From: CAWAMD01 sp963783045 | GTDB lineage: Bacteria > Actinomycetota > Nitriliruptoria > Nitriliruptorales > Nitriliruptoraceae | DNA: 64,000 nt | Direction of reading: 5' to 3' | NCBI GenBank assembly: GCA_963783045.1 | Contig: CAWAMD010000005.1 | Span: 1,116,001-1,180,000 of the forward strand | In this document: positions 16,204 through 25,245 of the stretch, one piece after another | Numbering within the stretch: position 1 is the stretch's first letter | Layout: the number at the start of each line of letters is the position of its first letter | The notes under the pieces: generated by a model | The model's database searches: none | What the model was told of the DNA's origin: nothing | What the model saw: the letters and a program-made list of their open reading frames with translations, nothing else | Made by a program: the position numbers and the translations under genes

Positions 16204-16926
16204 TCAGCCGACGGCCGGCGCATCGATCCGATCGCTGATGCGTCGGTAGGCCTGCGCGACGAACCGCTTCCCGAGGGCCGGGCTGATCTCCATTCGATCA
16301 CGCTCACGTATACGGCGTTGGAGCTCGTTCATCACGTCCTCGAATGCCTCGAGCGTCCGCGTGTGATGGAGCTCGTAGAGGGCAAGGTAGTGTTGCGGTA
16401 GCACCCAGTCCCGGTCGAGCATGTTGACGTCGGTGGTCTCGTACACGGTGGCCGCATCGAAGCCCGGGATCTGCAGAACGTCCGGGAGATGGGTGTCCAG
16501 GTACCAGCGCCGGAACTCCTCTTCCACCTCCTCGCTGGCCGGATCGGTGAACGGGAGGAAGACCATCTCCGGGACGGCGTCGGACGTACCCTGCCGCGGC
16601 CCGATGGCCGCGTAGTACATGGCGCGCATGCTCTCGTCGTCCAGAGTGTTCCGAGGTGGCAGCTCCATCTCGCGCTCAGCGATCCGCCGCATGTGCTCGG
16701 CAAACGTCGCCTTCAACGTCTGCAGGTCGTCGACCTCGAGCTCATACAGGGCCAGGTACCGCTGCGAGATGGCCCGTTCCCCGTCAATCGCCTTGTACCG
16801 CGTCGCGCGTACGTACCCGGGGACGGCGAGGCAGTCCGGCAGATGTTTCCCGGTGTACCACTCGTTGTAGATGTCCTCGGCTGCGTCGCTCGTCGGCTCT
16901 GTGAACACGACCAACAAGGCTTTCAT
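16204..16926 (-). CDS. Tandem dimeric alpha-beta barrel (EthD-like) protein
   Basis: A 240-residue protein built of two similar ferredoxin-like modules. The first is KALLVVFTEPTSDAAEDIYNEWYTGKHLPDCL...YLALYELEV; the second is EMVFLPFTDPASEEVEEEFRRWYLDTHLPDVL...YLALYELHH. Each has the W-Y-x-x-x-H-L-P-D motif of EthD-like/DUF4286-like dimeric alpha-beta barrels. Such domains serve as small-molecule mono-oxygenases, decarboxylases or lipid-degradation accessory proteins. The ATG at 16926 (MKALL) has a perfect GGAGGA 6 nt upstream; a longer reading frame start is less likely. Convergent with the IpdB-like gene; operator-like site e is 60 bp upstream. Confidence 0.72.
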   Translation of the reverse strand: MKALLVVFTEPTSDAAEDIYNEWYTGKHLPDCLAVPGYVRATRYKAIDGERAISQRYLALYELEVDDLQTLKATFAEHMRRIAEREMELPPRNTLDDESMRAMYYAAIGPRQGTSDAVPEMVFLPFTDPASEEVEEEFRRWYLDTHLPDVLQIPGFDAATVYETTDVNMLDRDWVLPQHYLALYELHHTRTLEAFEDVMNELQRRIRERDRMEISPALGKRFVAQAYRRISDRIDAPAVG

Positions 16927-16985
16927 CCAGGCTCCTCCGCGCTGGTTACGCGCAGCATGCAACCACGGCCGGAGACGCGAGTCAA

Positions 16986-17001
16986 CATCTAACGTAAGAT
17001 G
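16986..17001. promoter_or_regulatory. Putative MerR-regulon operator, site e
   Basis: CATCTAACGTAAGATG is an almost perfect 16-bp palindrome containing the TAACG half of the regulon dyad. It lies between the 3' end of the interrupted ligase gene and the EthD-like gene, 60 bp before the latter's start. Confidence 0.55.
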
Positions 17002-17807
17002 TCAATTACTGGTCGGCGTGCTGGCACCAGCACGCAGCTCGCGCTTGAGGATCTTGCCGAGCGCGTTCCGGGGGAAGTCGTTGACGAACGTCACGGCTGT
17101 CAGATGCTTGAACGTGGCGGTGTGGTCGTTGACCAGCGCCAGCACCTCCTCCGCGCTGACCTGTGCACCCTCCGCCCGCCGCACGAAGGCCACGGGCACC
17201 TCGCCGTACCGGGGGTGCTGCGCCCCCACGACCGCGCACTCTCCGATGCGCTCGTCTCGGTAGAGCAGCCCCTCGAGCTCCTTGGGATACACGTTCATGC
17301 CCCCACGGATGATCATGTCCTTCTTGCGGTCGACGATGTAGAGGAAGCCCTCGTCGTCGAGGTACCCCAGATCGCCCCAGTGGAGCTTGCTGTCACGCAG
17401 CGTCTCGGCGCTTTCCTCGGGCATCCCCCAGTAGCAGCGCACGGGCTCGTACAGTCCGGCATAGGGACCGACCGGGTAGGCAGCGGTACAGACCTCCCCG
17501 ATGCTCCCGGGTGGCAACTCGTTTCCGTCGTCGTCCTCAATCGTGACCCTGATGTGCGGCAGCGGTACACCGACCGAGTCGAATCTGCGCTCACGACCGT
17601 CCATCGGATCGGTCGTCACGATCCCAGGGCCCTCCGTCCCACCGTAGGCATGCACGAACCGGAACCCGTACCGCTCCTCGAACGCACGCCGAACCTCGGG
17701 GGCCATCGGGGACCCACCGCACGTGGCGACACGCACCGAGGACAGGTCCACGTCAGCGGCTTGGGCGACGGGGAGATCCAGCAGATCTGAGTACATGAGC
17801 GGGACGC
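17002..17807 (-). pseudogene. Acyl-CoA ligase, 3' portion separated by IS insertion
   Basis: C-terminal half of an AMP-forming acyl-CoA ligase. It has VATCGGSPMAPEVRRAFEE, AYGGTEGPG, WGDLGYLDDEGFLYIVDRKKD and the C-terminal lysine motif NALGKILKRELRA. The 5' half lies at 22639-23357. Joining both sides across the insertion and removing one copy of the TA duplication restores an open frame: ...GTTVIAS followed by SVPLMYSDLLDLP. The gene was therefore intact before transposition and is now disrupted. Confidence 0.88.
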
Positions 17808-17809
17808 TA

Positions 17810-19257
17810 GTGTCATGAGTCGAAAGTTCGGTGCGTCCTGGTTGCTAGGTTTTTGGGGGGTGGTGTGGCAGGCTGCGCTCATGACGAGGCACACTTGCCA
17901 GATGGGACGGCCGGGGCGCAGGGCGGTGCCGGTGGTGGTCACCGGCGCGGCTGAGGATGCGTTGGAGGCGATGGCGGCCGACGCGGGGATCTCGCAGCGG
18001 CAGCGGGTACGGGCCAGGATCGTGCTGGGCGCGGCCCGTGGGGCGTCGAACCGTGAACTGGCCGCGGAGCTGGGGTGCAGCGAAGCGACGGTGTCGAAGT
18101 GGCGGGCACGGTTTGCCGAGCGTGGCGTGGCAGGGCTGGGGGACGCACGCGACGAGGCGGTGCCGGGCGGGCGGCGCGGGCGGCCGCCACCGGTGGTCGA
18201 GATCAGCGGCGAGGACCGGCAGGTGTTGGAGCGTTGGACCCGGCGACACACGGTGTCGCAGGCGCTGGCGCTGCGAGCAAGGATCGTGCTGGCCGCGGCT
18301 GAGGGGGCAGCCAATACCGCGATCGCGGAGCGGCTGGGTTGTAGCCCGGCGACGGTGGGCAAGTGGCGGCGCCGCTGGGTCGAGACCGGCGTCGACGGGC
18401 TGCTCGACGAGCCTCGGGTGGGCCGTCCCCGCGAGATCGGTGACGACACCGTCGAGCAGATCATCGTCGATGCGCTGCAATCGGCCCCGCCCGGCCAGGC
18501 CACGCACTGGTCGACCCGGGCGATGGCCCGTCACGCCGACGTCTCGCAGACGTTCGTGTCGCGGGTGTGGCGCACGTTCGGGCTCAAACCGCACCTGACC
18601 GACACCTGGAAGCTGTCCACCGATCCTCAGTTCGTCGACAAGGTCCGCGACGTTGTCGGGCTCTACCTCGACCCGCCCGAACGCGCAGTCGTGCTGTGCG
18701 TGGACGAGAAGTCCCAGACGCAGGCGCTGGAGCGCACCCGGCCGATCCTGCCGCTGCTGCCCACCACCCCGGCACGCGCGACCCACGACTACAAGCGTCA
18801 CGGCACCGTCGACCTGTTCGCCGCGCTGGATGTCGCCACCGGACGGGTCCACACCCAGCTGCACTCACGCCACCGCACCGCCGAGTTCCGCAAGTTCCTC
18901 AACCATCTCGACCGCGAAGTCCCCGACGACCTCGACATCCACCTGATCCTGGACAACTACTCGACCCACAAGACCCCCGCCATCCACCGCTGGCTGCTGC
19001 GCCATCCCCGGTTCGAGCTGCACTTCACCCCCACCAGCTCGTCGTGGCTCAACCTCGTGGAGCGCTGGTTCGGCGAGCTCACCGAGAAGAAGTTGCGTCG
19101 CTCGTCGCACACCTCGGTCAGAGAACTCGCCGACGACATCGCCGCATGGACCCTCGCGTGGAACACCGACCCCAAGCCCTACCGGTGGGTCAAGACCGCT
19201 GACGCCATCTTCAAATCCATAGCTTCTTACTGCCAACGGACTTCAAACTCAGGACAC
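17810..19257 (+). mobile_element. IS630-family insertion sequence, copy 1
   Basis: An element of about 1.45 kb with ends TGTCATGAGTCGAAAGTTCG and (complement) TGTCCTGAGTTTGAAGTCCG, an imperfect inverted repeat. It is flanked by CTAG on both sides with TA duplicated, the normal IS630 target. It holds one DDE transposase. It lies head-out and mirrors copy 2 across an IS1182 element. Confidence 0.88.
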
Positions 19258-19260
19258 TAG
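17881..19260 (+). CDS. IS630-family transposase (copy 1)
   Basis: A 459-residue DDE transposase. Two helix-turn-helix modules occupy the N-terminal half (ELAAELGCSEATVSKWRARF and AIAERLGCSPATVGKWRRRW). The catalytic triad is visible in VLCVDEKSQTQALE (D), LILDNYSTHKTPAIHRW (D) and SSSWLNLVERWFGELTEKKL (E). ATG at 17881 is preferred over an in-frame ATG at 17815 that would begin inside the terminal repeat. The stop codon TAG is completed by the target TA beyond the element end, so termination depends on the insertion site. Confidence 0.9.
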   Translation: MTRHTCQMGRPGRRAVPVVVTGAAEDALEAMAADAGISQRQRVRARIVLGAARGASNRELAAELGCSEATVSKWRARFAERGVAGLGDARDEAVPGGRRGRPPPVVEISGEDRQVLERWTRRHTVSQALALRARIVLAAAEGAANTAIAERLGCSPATVGKWRRRWVETGVDGLLDEPRVGRPREIGDDTVEQIIVDALQSAPPGQATHWSTRAMARHADVSQTFVSRVWRTFGLKPHLTDTWKLSTDPQFVDKVRDVVGLYLDPPERAVVLCVDEKSQTQALERTRPILPLLPTTPARATHDYKRHGTVDLFAALDVATGRVHTQLHSRHRTAEFRKFLNHLDREVPDDLDIHLILDNYSTHKTPAIHRWLLRHPRFELHFTPTSSSWLNLVERWFGELTEKKLRRSSHTSVRELADDIAAWTLAWNTDPKPYRWVKTADAIFKSIASYCQRTSNSGH

Positions 19261-19348
19261 GTGAGCTGTGCTCAACGGGTGTTGTCGGCGGACGGATGGT
19301 CGGCGGGCGCTTCTGCGGAAGCGCCCGCGGGTGTGGTGGGGGCGCTGC

Positions 19349-19388
19349 CGCGATCGTCGCGATCGTCGCGATCGTCGCGATCGTCGCT
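19349..19388. repeat. 9-bp tandem repeat (GATCGTCGC) x ~4
   Basis: Four head-to-tail copies of GATCGTCGC lie in the non-coding end of the IS1182 element, downstream of the transposase stop. Each unit contains the palindrome CGATCG. Copy number may vary between insertions. Confidence 0.8.
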
Positions 19389-19461
19389 GGGATCGAGCGG
19401 GTTTGACGTGTTTGGCGGGTCTCGGGGGTGAGTAACCGGCCGGTGCGGCCGGTGCGGGGGG

Positions 19462-21135
19462 TCATGCGGGGGCGGTTGCCCAACTCCCGGCGTTGTAGCG
19501 GACGCCGAGGGTGGCCAACCGGGCGAGGTTGGCCGCCCCGGCGAGCAGGTTCCAGTCCGCATCGACACGTTGCAGGCCGCGGCGTCTGGCGCGTCGGCCA
19601 CGCCGCACGAGATGCGCGAGCTTGCGTTCGACCTTGGGGCGGGTCGCGCGGTAGTCGGCCTGCCAGGCAGGGTCGGCGCCGCGGGCACGTTGTCGTGCCA
19701 GCAGCGCTTCGTGACGGTGGACCTTGATGGTGCGGCCACGCGCCGAGTCGGTGCAACGACCACGGAGCGGGCAGTGGTGGCAACGATCACCGAACCGTGC
19801 CGTGCCTGACCCGTCCACGGCCCGGGTGATCGGTGCGGTCTGCCCGGCCGGGCAGGTCACCGTCTCGGCGTCGAGGTCGATGTCGAACTCGGCCTTGGAG
19901 AACTTGCCGTTGCGTGCCGACGGGGGCTGGGTCTTGACCCGTGCGTCGATGTTGCGCGCTTCGAGATCGGCCAGCTGCTCACCCGACCCGTAGGCCGCAT
20001 CCCCGTAGACCGCCGGACCGCCGGCGTCGACATCGTCGTCGCTGTCGTCGCTGTCGGCGCTGTCGTCGCTGTCGTCGCTGTCGTCGGCGACGTTGGTGGC
20101 GAGGTCGCGGGTGAGACGGCTGGTCATCTGCCCGTCCCCGGCGTTGGCCGGACCGGCGGCCGCGTCGGTGATGATCTCGGAGTCCGGGTCGATCGCGACG
20201 TGGCCCTTGTAGCCGTCGAACTTGCCCGACGTGGACTTGCGGCCGTGCCGGGCATCGGGATCGACCGTGGAGACCACCCGGTCGGTCGCGACCCCTCTCA
20301 CGATCCGGAACATCCCCCCGTCGTCGTCTCGTTCGAGGTCCTGGCCGATCACCGTGGCCAGCAGCTCCGCCGCCTGAGCGACCGCCGGGTCGAGGTGGCG
20401 GCCCTCGAGCAGCCCCAGCAGCGCGACCCCGTCGACCGCCAGCCGGTCGATCAGCGCCGCCCGCGCGTCCGCGTCGTCCCAGTCACACGCCGGCTTGCCC
20501 GCCGAGCGGTAGTCGTCGTCACCCGAGAGCACCGTCCGCAGCTCGGCCTCCAACGGCGCATCGGCAGCCTTGAGCAGCCCCCGGATCGCGGACCGGATCA
20601 GCGTGACCGTGTCCATCGTGGCGACCGCGTCGAACAGCGGCGCGGAGTCCAACACCCGCTTGACACCCACCAGCCCTGCCTCGGCCGCGACCTGGGTGGT
20701 CACCGTAAAGATCCGCCGTGGATCGTCCGACGCCTCGAGCCGCATCCGGAAGCGCACCAGCACCGTGCGGTCGAACGCGACCAGCCCGGCATCCCAGGCG
20801 CCGACCCCGCACGCGTGCCGCCACCTGGCGTCGAACGTGAACCGGTCGATCGCCTCGACGTCCGACAGGCCCTCGAGCTGCTTGAGGACCAGCACGCACG
20901 CGACCACCGACGGAGGGATCGACCGCCGCCCCCGCGCGGTGAACAGATCCGCGAACATCTCGTCGGGGAACAGCCGGTCCCGCTGCCGATGCAGCAGCCC
21001 GAACACCGTGCCCTCCAGCCGGTCCCCGCACAACGCGTCCACCGGATCGCCCAGCACTCCCTGCCGATCCGCCAACCCCAACGTCACCCGCCGACCTTCC
21101 GCAGCTGCCGCTGCGATCCTCGCAAATGCGGCCAT
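19462..21135 (-). CDS. IS1182-family transposase
   Basis: A DDE transposase of about 557 residues. The N-terminal region reads FGLLHRQRDRLFPDEMFADLF and SIPPSVVACVLVLKQLEGLSDVEAIDRFTFDARWR, the family's conserved block. STVDPDARHGRKSTSGKFDGYKGHVAID carries an acidic catalytic residue, AVYGDAAYGSGEQLADLE another, and a Cys cluster CHHCPLRGRCTDSARG precedes the C-terminal K-V-E-R-K-L-A-H motif. An acidic Asp/Ser tract (DDSDDSDDSADSDDSDDD) encoded by a degenerate GTCGTCGCT repeat near 20030-20095 is inserted between catalytic blocks. ATG at 21135 is chosen; the frame stays open to 21177 inside the terminal repeat. Confidence 0.85.
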   Translation of the reverse strand: MAAFARIAAAAAEGRRVTLGLADRQGVLGDPVDALCGDRLEGTVFGLLHRQRDRLFPDEMFADLFTARGRRSIPPSVVACVLVLKQLEGLSDVEAIDRFTFDARWRHACGVGAWDAGLVAFDRTVLVRFRMRLEASDDPRRIFTVTTQVAAEAGLVGVKRVLDSAPLFDAVATMDTVTLIRSAIRGLLKAADAPLEAELRTVLSGDDDYRSAGKPACDWDDADARAALIDRLAVDGVALLGLLEGRHLDPAVAQAAELLATVIGQDLERDDDGGMFRIVRGVATDRVVSTVDPDARHGRKSTSGKFDGYKGHVAIDPDSEIITDAAAGPANAGDGQMTSRLTRDLATNVADDSDDSDDSADSDDSDDDVDAGGPAVYGDAAYGSGEQLADLEARNIDARVKTQPPSARNGKFSKAEFDIDLDAETVTCPAGQTAPITRAVDGSGTARFGDRCHHCPLRGRCTDSARGRTIKVHRHEALLARQRARGADPAWQADYRATRPKVERKLAHLVRRGRRARRRGLQRVDADWNLLAGAANLARLATLGVRYNAGSWATAPA

Positions 21136-21184
21136 CCGCCCAAAGCATCCGACGCGCCGAAGAGGCACGAAAAGCACAGCTCAC

Positions 21185-22564
21185 CTAGTGTCCTGAGTTC
21201 GAAGTTCGTTGGCAATAAGAAGCTATGGATTTGAGGATGGCGTCGGCGGTCTTGACCCACCGGTAGGGCTTGGGGTCGGTGTTCCAGGCGAGGGTCCATG
21301 CGGTGATGTCGTCGGCGAGTTCTCTGACGGAGGTGTGCGACGAGCGACGCAACTTCTTCTCGGTGAGCTCGCCGAACCAGCGCTCCACGAGGTTGAGCCA
21401 CGACGAACTGGTGGGGGTGAAGTGCAGCTCGAAGCGGGGATGGCGCAGCAGCCAGCGGTGGATGGCGGGGGTCTTGTGGGTCGAGTAGTTGTCCAGGATC
21501 AGGTGGATGTCGAGGTCGTCGGGGACTTCGCGGTCGAGATGGTTGAGGAACTTGCGGAACTCGGCGGTGCGGTGGCGTGAGTGCAGCTGGGTGTGGACCC
21601 GTCCGGTGGCGACATCCAGCGCGGCGAACAGGTCGACGGTGCCGTGACGCTTGTAGTCGTGGGTCGCGCGTGCCGGGGTGGTGGGCAGCAGCGGCAGGAT
21701 CGGCCGGGTGCGCTCCAGCGCCTGCGTCTGGGACTTCTCGTCCACGCACAGCACGACTGCGCGTTCGGGCGGGTCGAGGTAGAGCCCGACGACGTCGCGG
21801 ACCTTGTCGACGAACTGAGGATCGGTGGACAGCTTCCAGGTGTCGGTCAGGTGCGGTTTGAGCCCGAACGTGCGCCACACCCGCGACACGAACGTCTGCG
21901 AGACGTTGGCGTGACGGGCCATCGCCCGGGTCGACCAGTGCGTGGCCTGGCCGGGCGGGGCCGATTGCAGCGCATCGACGATGATCTGCTCGACGGTGTC
22001 GTCACCGATCTCGCGGGGACGGCCCACCCGAGGCTCGTCGAGCAGCCCGTCGACGCCGGTCTCGACCCAGCGGCGCCGCCACTTGCCCACCGTCGCCGGG
22101 CTACAACCCAGCCGCGCCGCGATCGCGGTATTGGCTGCCCCCTCAGCCGCGGCCAGCACGATCCTTGCTCGCAGCGCCAGCGCCTGCGACACCGTGTGTC
22201 GCCGGGTCCAACGCTCCAACACCTGCCGGTCCTCGCCGCTGATCTCGACCACCGGTGGCGGCCGCCCGCGCCGCCCGCCCGGCACCGCCTCGTCGCGTGC
22301 GTCCCCCAGCCCTGCCACGCCACGCTCGGCAAACCGTGCCCGCCACTTCGACACCGTCGCTTCGCTGCACCCCAGCTCCGCGGCCAGTTCACGGTTCGAC
22401 GCCCCACGGGCCGCACCCAGCACGATCCTGGCCCGTACCCGCTGCCGCTGCGAGATCCCCGCGTCGGCCGCCATCGCCTCCAACGCATCCTCAGCCGCGC
22501 CGGTGACCACCACCGGCACCGCCCTGCGCCCCGGCCGTCCCATCTGGCAAGTGTGCCTCGTCAT
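21185..22564 (-). CDS. IS630-family transposase (copy 2)
   Basis: Nearly identical to copy 1 with the same HTH modules and DDE triad. It differs at several residues (for example AIAARLG for AIAERLG, HANVSQ for HADVSQ, DDITAW for DDIAAW, AILKSI for AIFKSI), so it is not a very recent duplicate. As in copy 1, the TAG stop is supplied by the flanking CTAG. Confidence 0.9.
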   Translation of the reverse strand: MTRHTCQMGRPGRRAVPVVVTGAAEDALEAMAADAGISQRQRVRARIVLGAARGASNRELAAELGCSEATVSKWRARFAERGVAGLGDARDEAVPGGRRGRPPPVVEISGEDRQVLERWTRRHTVSQALALRARIVLAAAEGAANTAIAARLGCSPATVGKWRRRWVETGVDGLLDEPRVGRPREIGDDTVEQIIVDALQSAPPGQATHWSTRAMARHANVSQTFVSRVWRTFGLKPHLTDTWKLSTDPQFVDKVRDVVGLYLDPPERAVVLCVDEKSQTQALERTRPILPLLPTTPARATHDYKRHGTVDLFAALDVATGRVHTQLHSRHRTAEFRKFLNHLDREVPDDLDIHLILDNYSTHKTPAIHRWLLRHPRFELHFTPTSSSWLNLVERWFGELTEKKLRRSSHTSVRELADDITAWTLAWNTDPKPYRWVKTADAILKSIASYCQRTSNSGH

Positions 22565-22636
22565 GAGCGCAGCCTGCCACACCACCCCCCCAAAAACCTA
22601 GCAACCAGGACGCACCGAACTTTCGACTCATGACAC
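21188..22636 (-). mobile_element. IS630-family insertion sequence, copy 2 (inverted)
   Basis: Second IS630 copy, opposite in orientation to copy 1, with the same terminal repeats and CTAG/TA flanks. Together with copy 1 it brackets the IS1182 element, so the interrupted ligase carries about 4.83 kb of insertion DNA between the outer TA duplicates at 17808-17809 and 22637-22638. Confidence 0.88.
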
Positions 22637-22638
22637 TA

Positions 22639-23357
22639 GAAGCGATCACCGTGGTGCCGTCCTCACGGATGGCCCGTGCGAATGCCACCGGGTCATACCG
22701 GGACATGATCCGGCAGGTCGCTCCGGTCAGAAGTGACGACAAGGGCCCACACGTTGCGATCGACAGCAGGTAGATCGGCAACGTGGACAGGAAGAGATCA
22801 TCTTCTGTGATGGCGTACCGCTGGCAGACCTGGTCGATCTGGACCGCGATGGACCGATGGGTATGCGTCGCGCCCTTGGGAACCCCGGTCGTCCCCGACG
22901 TGTAGAAGATGGTGGCGTCGCTGGTGTCCGGGAGCTCGACGGCCGAAACCGGGGGTCCCACCACCTCGGCGATGCGCAGGATGCGCCGGACCGATCCCAC
23001 GTCGGCCGCGGCCTCGGCCAGCACCTCCTCACTCCTACCCGGATCGCACAACGCGAGCGTCGGCGTCGCGTTCGCCAGCTGATGGCGAACCTCGTCGGAT
23101 CCCAGCTGGGCGTTGAGCGCCACGAAGACGACACCGACCTTCCACGCGCCGACCATGCTCGCGACGAACTCCGGATGGCTCCCTGCCATCACCGCCACGC
23201 GGTCGCCGACCCCCACGCCCAGCTCACGGAGCCCACCGGCAATACGGCTCGATCGGTCGTCGAAGGCAGCGAAGCTCAGCGCCTCGTCGGCGAGAAGGAA
23301 TGCCGTCCGGGAGGCGTTTGCCGTCGCCACATCCTCGATGCGCGTCGCGACGTTCAT
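22639..23357 (-). pseudogene. Acyl-CoA ligase, 5' portion separated by IS insertion
   Basis: N-terminal half of the ligase whose remainder is at 17002-17807. It starts MNVATRIEDVATANASRTAF, with GVGDRVAVMAGSHPEFVASM and the phosphate-binding motif IFYTSGTTGVPKGATHTH, and ends at ...IREDGTTVIAS where IS630 copy 2 begins. It lies 34 bp downstream of the URO-D-like gene on the same strand, so both probably formed one operon controlled from site f. Confidence 0.88.
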
Positions 23358-23391
23358 CCGTGCCCCTTGGTGAAACGCTACTCGAGAGCCA

Positions 23392-24076
23392 TCATGGAGC
23401 CGCTGCGGTCAGCCGCGCCCCGAGGTCCGCGAGGGTCTCCGGCTGAAGATCCGCGGGGACCTGCCCTTGGAAGGACCAGAAGAAGCGCTCGTCACGAAGA
23501 GGCACGAGCGGCGTGGCGTCGTCGAGGGTGTCAGCGGTCAGACCGCCTCCGACCACAAGCGAGTCGTCATCTGCCGTCGTCGCCAGCACCCCGGACAGCC
23601 CGGCTGCGGCGGCAACGTTGCAGAACGTCCTCGGCCTTGGGCGCCGCCAGCACGACCGGCACCTGGTAGAAGCGGCAGGCATTCGCCAGCGTCCGCATCC
23701 GGCTCGATCCGAGCTCGTCGCATCCCAGCAGGAGGACGAGCATGTCCACCCCCAGCTCGCAGTAGCTGCGGGCGAGTGCCACGTCGACCTGCTCGAGGAC
23801 AGCGACGAGAGCCCGACCGCCGAGCATCGGCTGCACTCGTCGTGCCACGTCCAGTCCGGCATCGCCGCTCGCCCCGATCCCAACCGTGACCGCGTCCGCA
23901 CGAAGGGCCGACGCCGTCTCGACGAGTGCGAGGGCCTGCCGCTGGGGGTTCGCGTCATACACGGGGGCGTCGAGCTGCGCCAGAACCTCGACCACACGCC
24001 CCTGCAGCGGGATGTAGGGCGGGCGCTGTGGCCGCTGTCCGCCGAACAGGGCCTTCACGAGCTGCTGGCCTGGCAT
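23392..24076 (-). CDS. URO-D / methyltransferase-like protein, frameshifted
   Basis: A short TIM-barrel-like protein of about 228 residues. MPGQQLVKALFGGQRPQRPPYIPL resembles the start of uroporphyrinogen decarboxylase-family proteins, a family that also includes corrinoid-linked methyltransferases. The middle reads VTVGIGASGDAGLDVARRV, LARSYCELGVDMLVLLLGCDE and YQVPVVLAAPKAEDVL. After an indel near 23620 the other frame continues CNVAAAAGLSGVLATTADDDSLVVGGGLTADTL. It is shorter than true HemE, so a role in pathway chemistry or cofactor handling is more likely than haem synthesis. ATG at 24076 has GGAGGGG upstream. Family assignment is tentative. Confidence 0.55.
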
Positions 24077-24098
24077 GTGCGATACCCCTCCCCATCTC

Positions 24099-24117
24099 AC
24101 GTCTGACGTAAAGAGTA
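24099..24117. promoter_or_regulatory. Putative MerR-regulon operator, site f
   Basis: ACGTCTGACGTAAAGAGTAG carries TGACG-N5-AGTAG, a weaker copy of the dyad, between the divergent URO-D-like (start 24076) and luciferase-like (start 24191) genes. Confidence 0.45.
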
Positions 24118-24190
24118 GCGATCACTAGACTCGCACGCGGGACGTCCCCGGGCGGGTTCACGTCCGGACGGGAAAGACGGGAAACAGGAC

Positions 24191-25207
24191 ATGGATCTCG
24201 GCGTCAACATCGGCTACGCAGGCGCGCAGATCGACGAGGTGCTGCCCGTGGTGCGACGTGCCGACGCGCTCGGACTGCACTCGGTGTGGGCCGGTGAGGC
24301 CTACGGGGCCGAGGCGGTGAGCGTGCTCGGCTACCTGGCGGCGGTCACCGACAACCTCGTGCTCGGCAGCTCCATCCTGCAGCTCCATGCGCGCACCCCC
24401 GCGAATGTCGCGATGGTCGCGATGACGCTGGACTGGCTCTCGGGCGGCCGCTTCCACCTCGGGCTGGGCGTGTCCGGACCGCAGGTTGTCGAGGGGTGGC
24501 ACGGCGTCCCCTACGGCAGCCCGATCGCGCGGACCCGCGAGTACGTCGACATCGTGCGGGCCGCCATTGCGCGCGAGGCCCCGTTGACCTACGACGGCAA
24601 CTACTACGAGATCCCCTACCAGGGCGACGACGCCACCGGGCTCGGCAAGCCACTCCGGTCGATACTGCATCCCCGCAGCGACCGCATCCCGATCTACCTC
24701 GCCGCGCTGGGCCCGCGAACCTCGCGCTCACGGCGGAGATCGCGGACGGCTGGATCGCGACGTTGACGCGCCCAAGCACGACGACGCGCTCGACGACACC
24801 TAGCCGCAGGTCGCGCTCGACGTGACCCGGAACTCGGTGATCTCACGAGAGCCGCCACCGTGATGGTGGCGTCCGGGAACGATCTCGACGCATGCCGTGA
24901 CCGCGTCCGGCCCTTCCTCGCCCTCTACATCGGCGGGATGGGTGCCCGCGAGCGCAACTTCTACTTCAACCTGGCATGCCGCTACGGCTACGAGCAGGCT
25001 GCCGAGCGCATCCAGGACCACTACCTCGCCGGCGAGAAGGCCGCCGCCGCGGCGGCGGTCCCGGACCGCCTCGTGGACGAGGTCGCACTGGTCGGATCCC
25101 ACGCGAGGGTTCGCGACCGTCTGGAGGCCTGGCGGGAGGCGATGGACCTGGTCATCCTGCTGACCAACGACCCGGACGATGTGGACCTCGTCGCCGCTGC
25201 CCTGTGA
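24191..25207 (+). pseudogene. LLM-class F420-dependent oxidoreductase, multiply frameshifted
   Basis: A bacterial-luciferase-like monooxygenase/dehydrogenase broken by at least two indels. The first frame runs from MDLGVNIGYAGAQIDEVLPV through HSVWAGEAYGAEAVSVLGYL, SGGRFHLGLGVSGPQVVEGW and RIPIYLAALGP to about 24716. A second frame continues NLALTAEIADGWIATL, and a third holds ASGNDLDACRDRVRPFLALYIGGMGARERNFYF to AL at 25207. Landmarks and total length (about 340 residues) fit F420-dependent hydride-transfer enzymes. The region 24760-24850 shows no clean frame, so real decay is more likely than a single base error. Confidence 0.75.
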
Positions 25208-25245
25208 GAGGGGGCGGCAGACGATCACCCCGAAGGAGGATGCCC

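Larger units (their letters stand above)
19261..21184 (-). mobile_element. IS1182-family insertion sequence between two IS630 copies
   Basis: A 1924-bp element with perfect 12-bp terminal inverted repeats GTGAGCTGTGCT / AGCACAGCTCAC. It is flanked by CTAG (19257-19260 and 21185-21188), read here as a 4-bp target duplication. The same CTAGs border the inner ends of the two IS630 copies, so it most likely inserted into the CTAG separating them. Confidence 0.8.

Noticed and set aside
19349..19388. Possible CRISPR or origin iterons at the GATCGTCGC repeats
   Set aside because: Units are 9 bp with no spacers, lie inside an insertion sequence, and no Cas or replication genes are near.
20030..20095. 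Tandem GTCGTCGCT repeat as a regulatory array
   Set aside because: It is coding and specifies an Asp/Ser linker in the transposase.
20200..21234. 344-codon plus-strand frame over the IS1182 element
   Set aside because: Antisense to a clear transposase; composition is Arg/His/Pro-rich and the frame crosses the element end.
17811..22635. Composite transposon carrying cargo genes
   Set aside because: The only gene between the IS630 copies is another transposase; there is no cargo.
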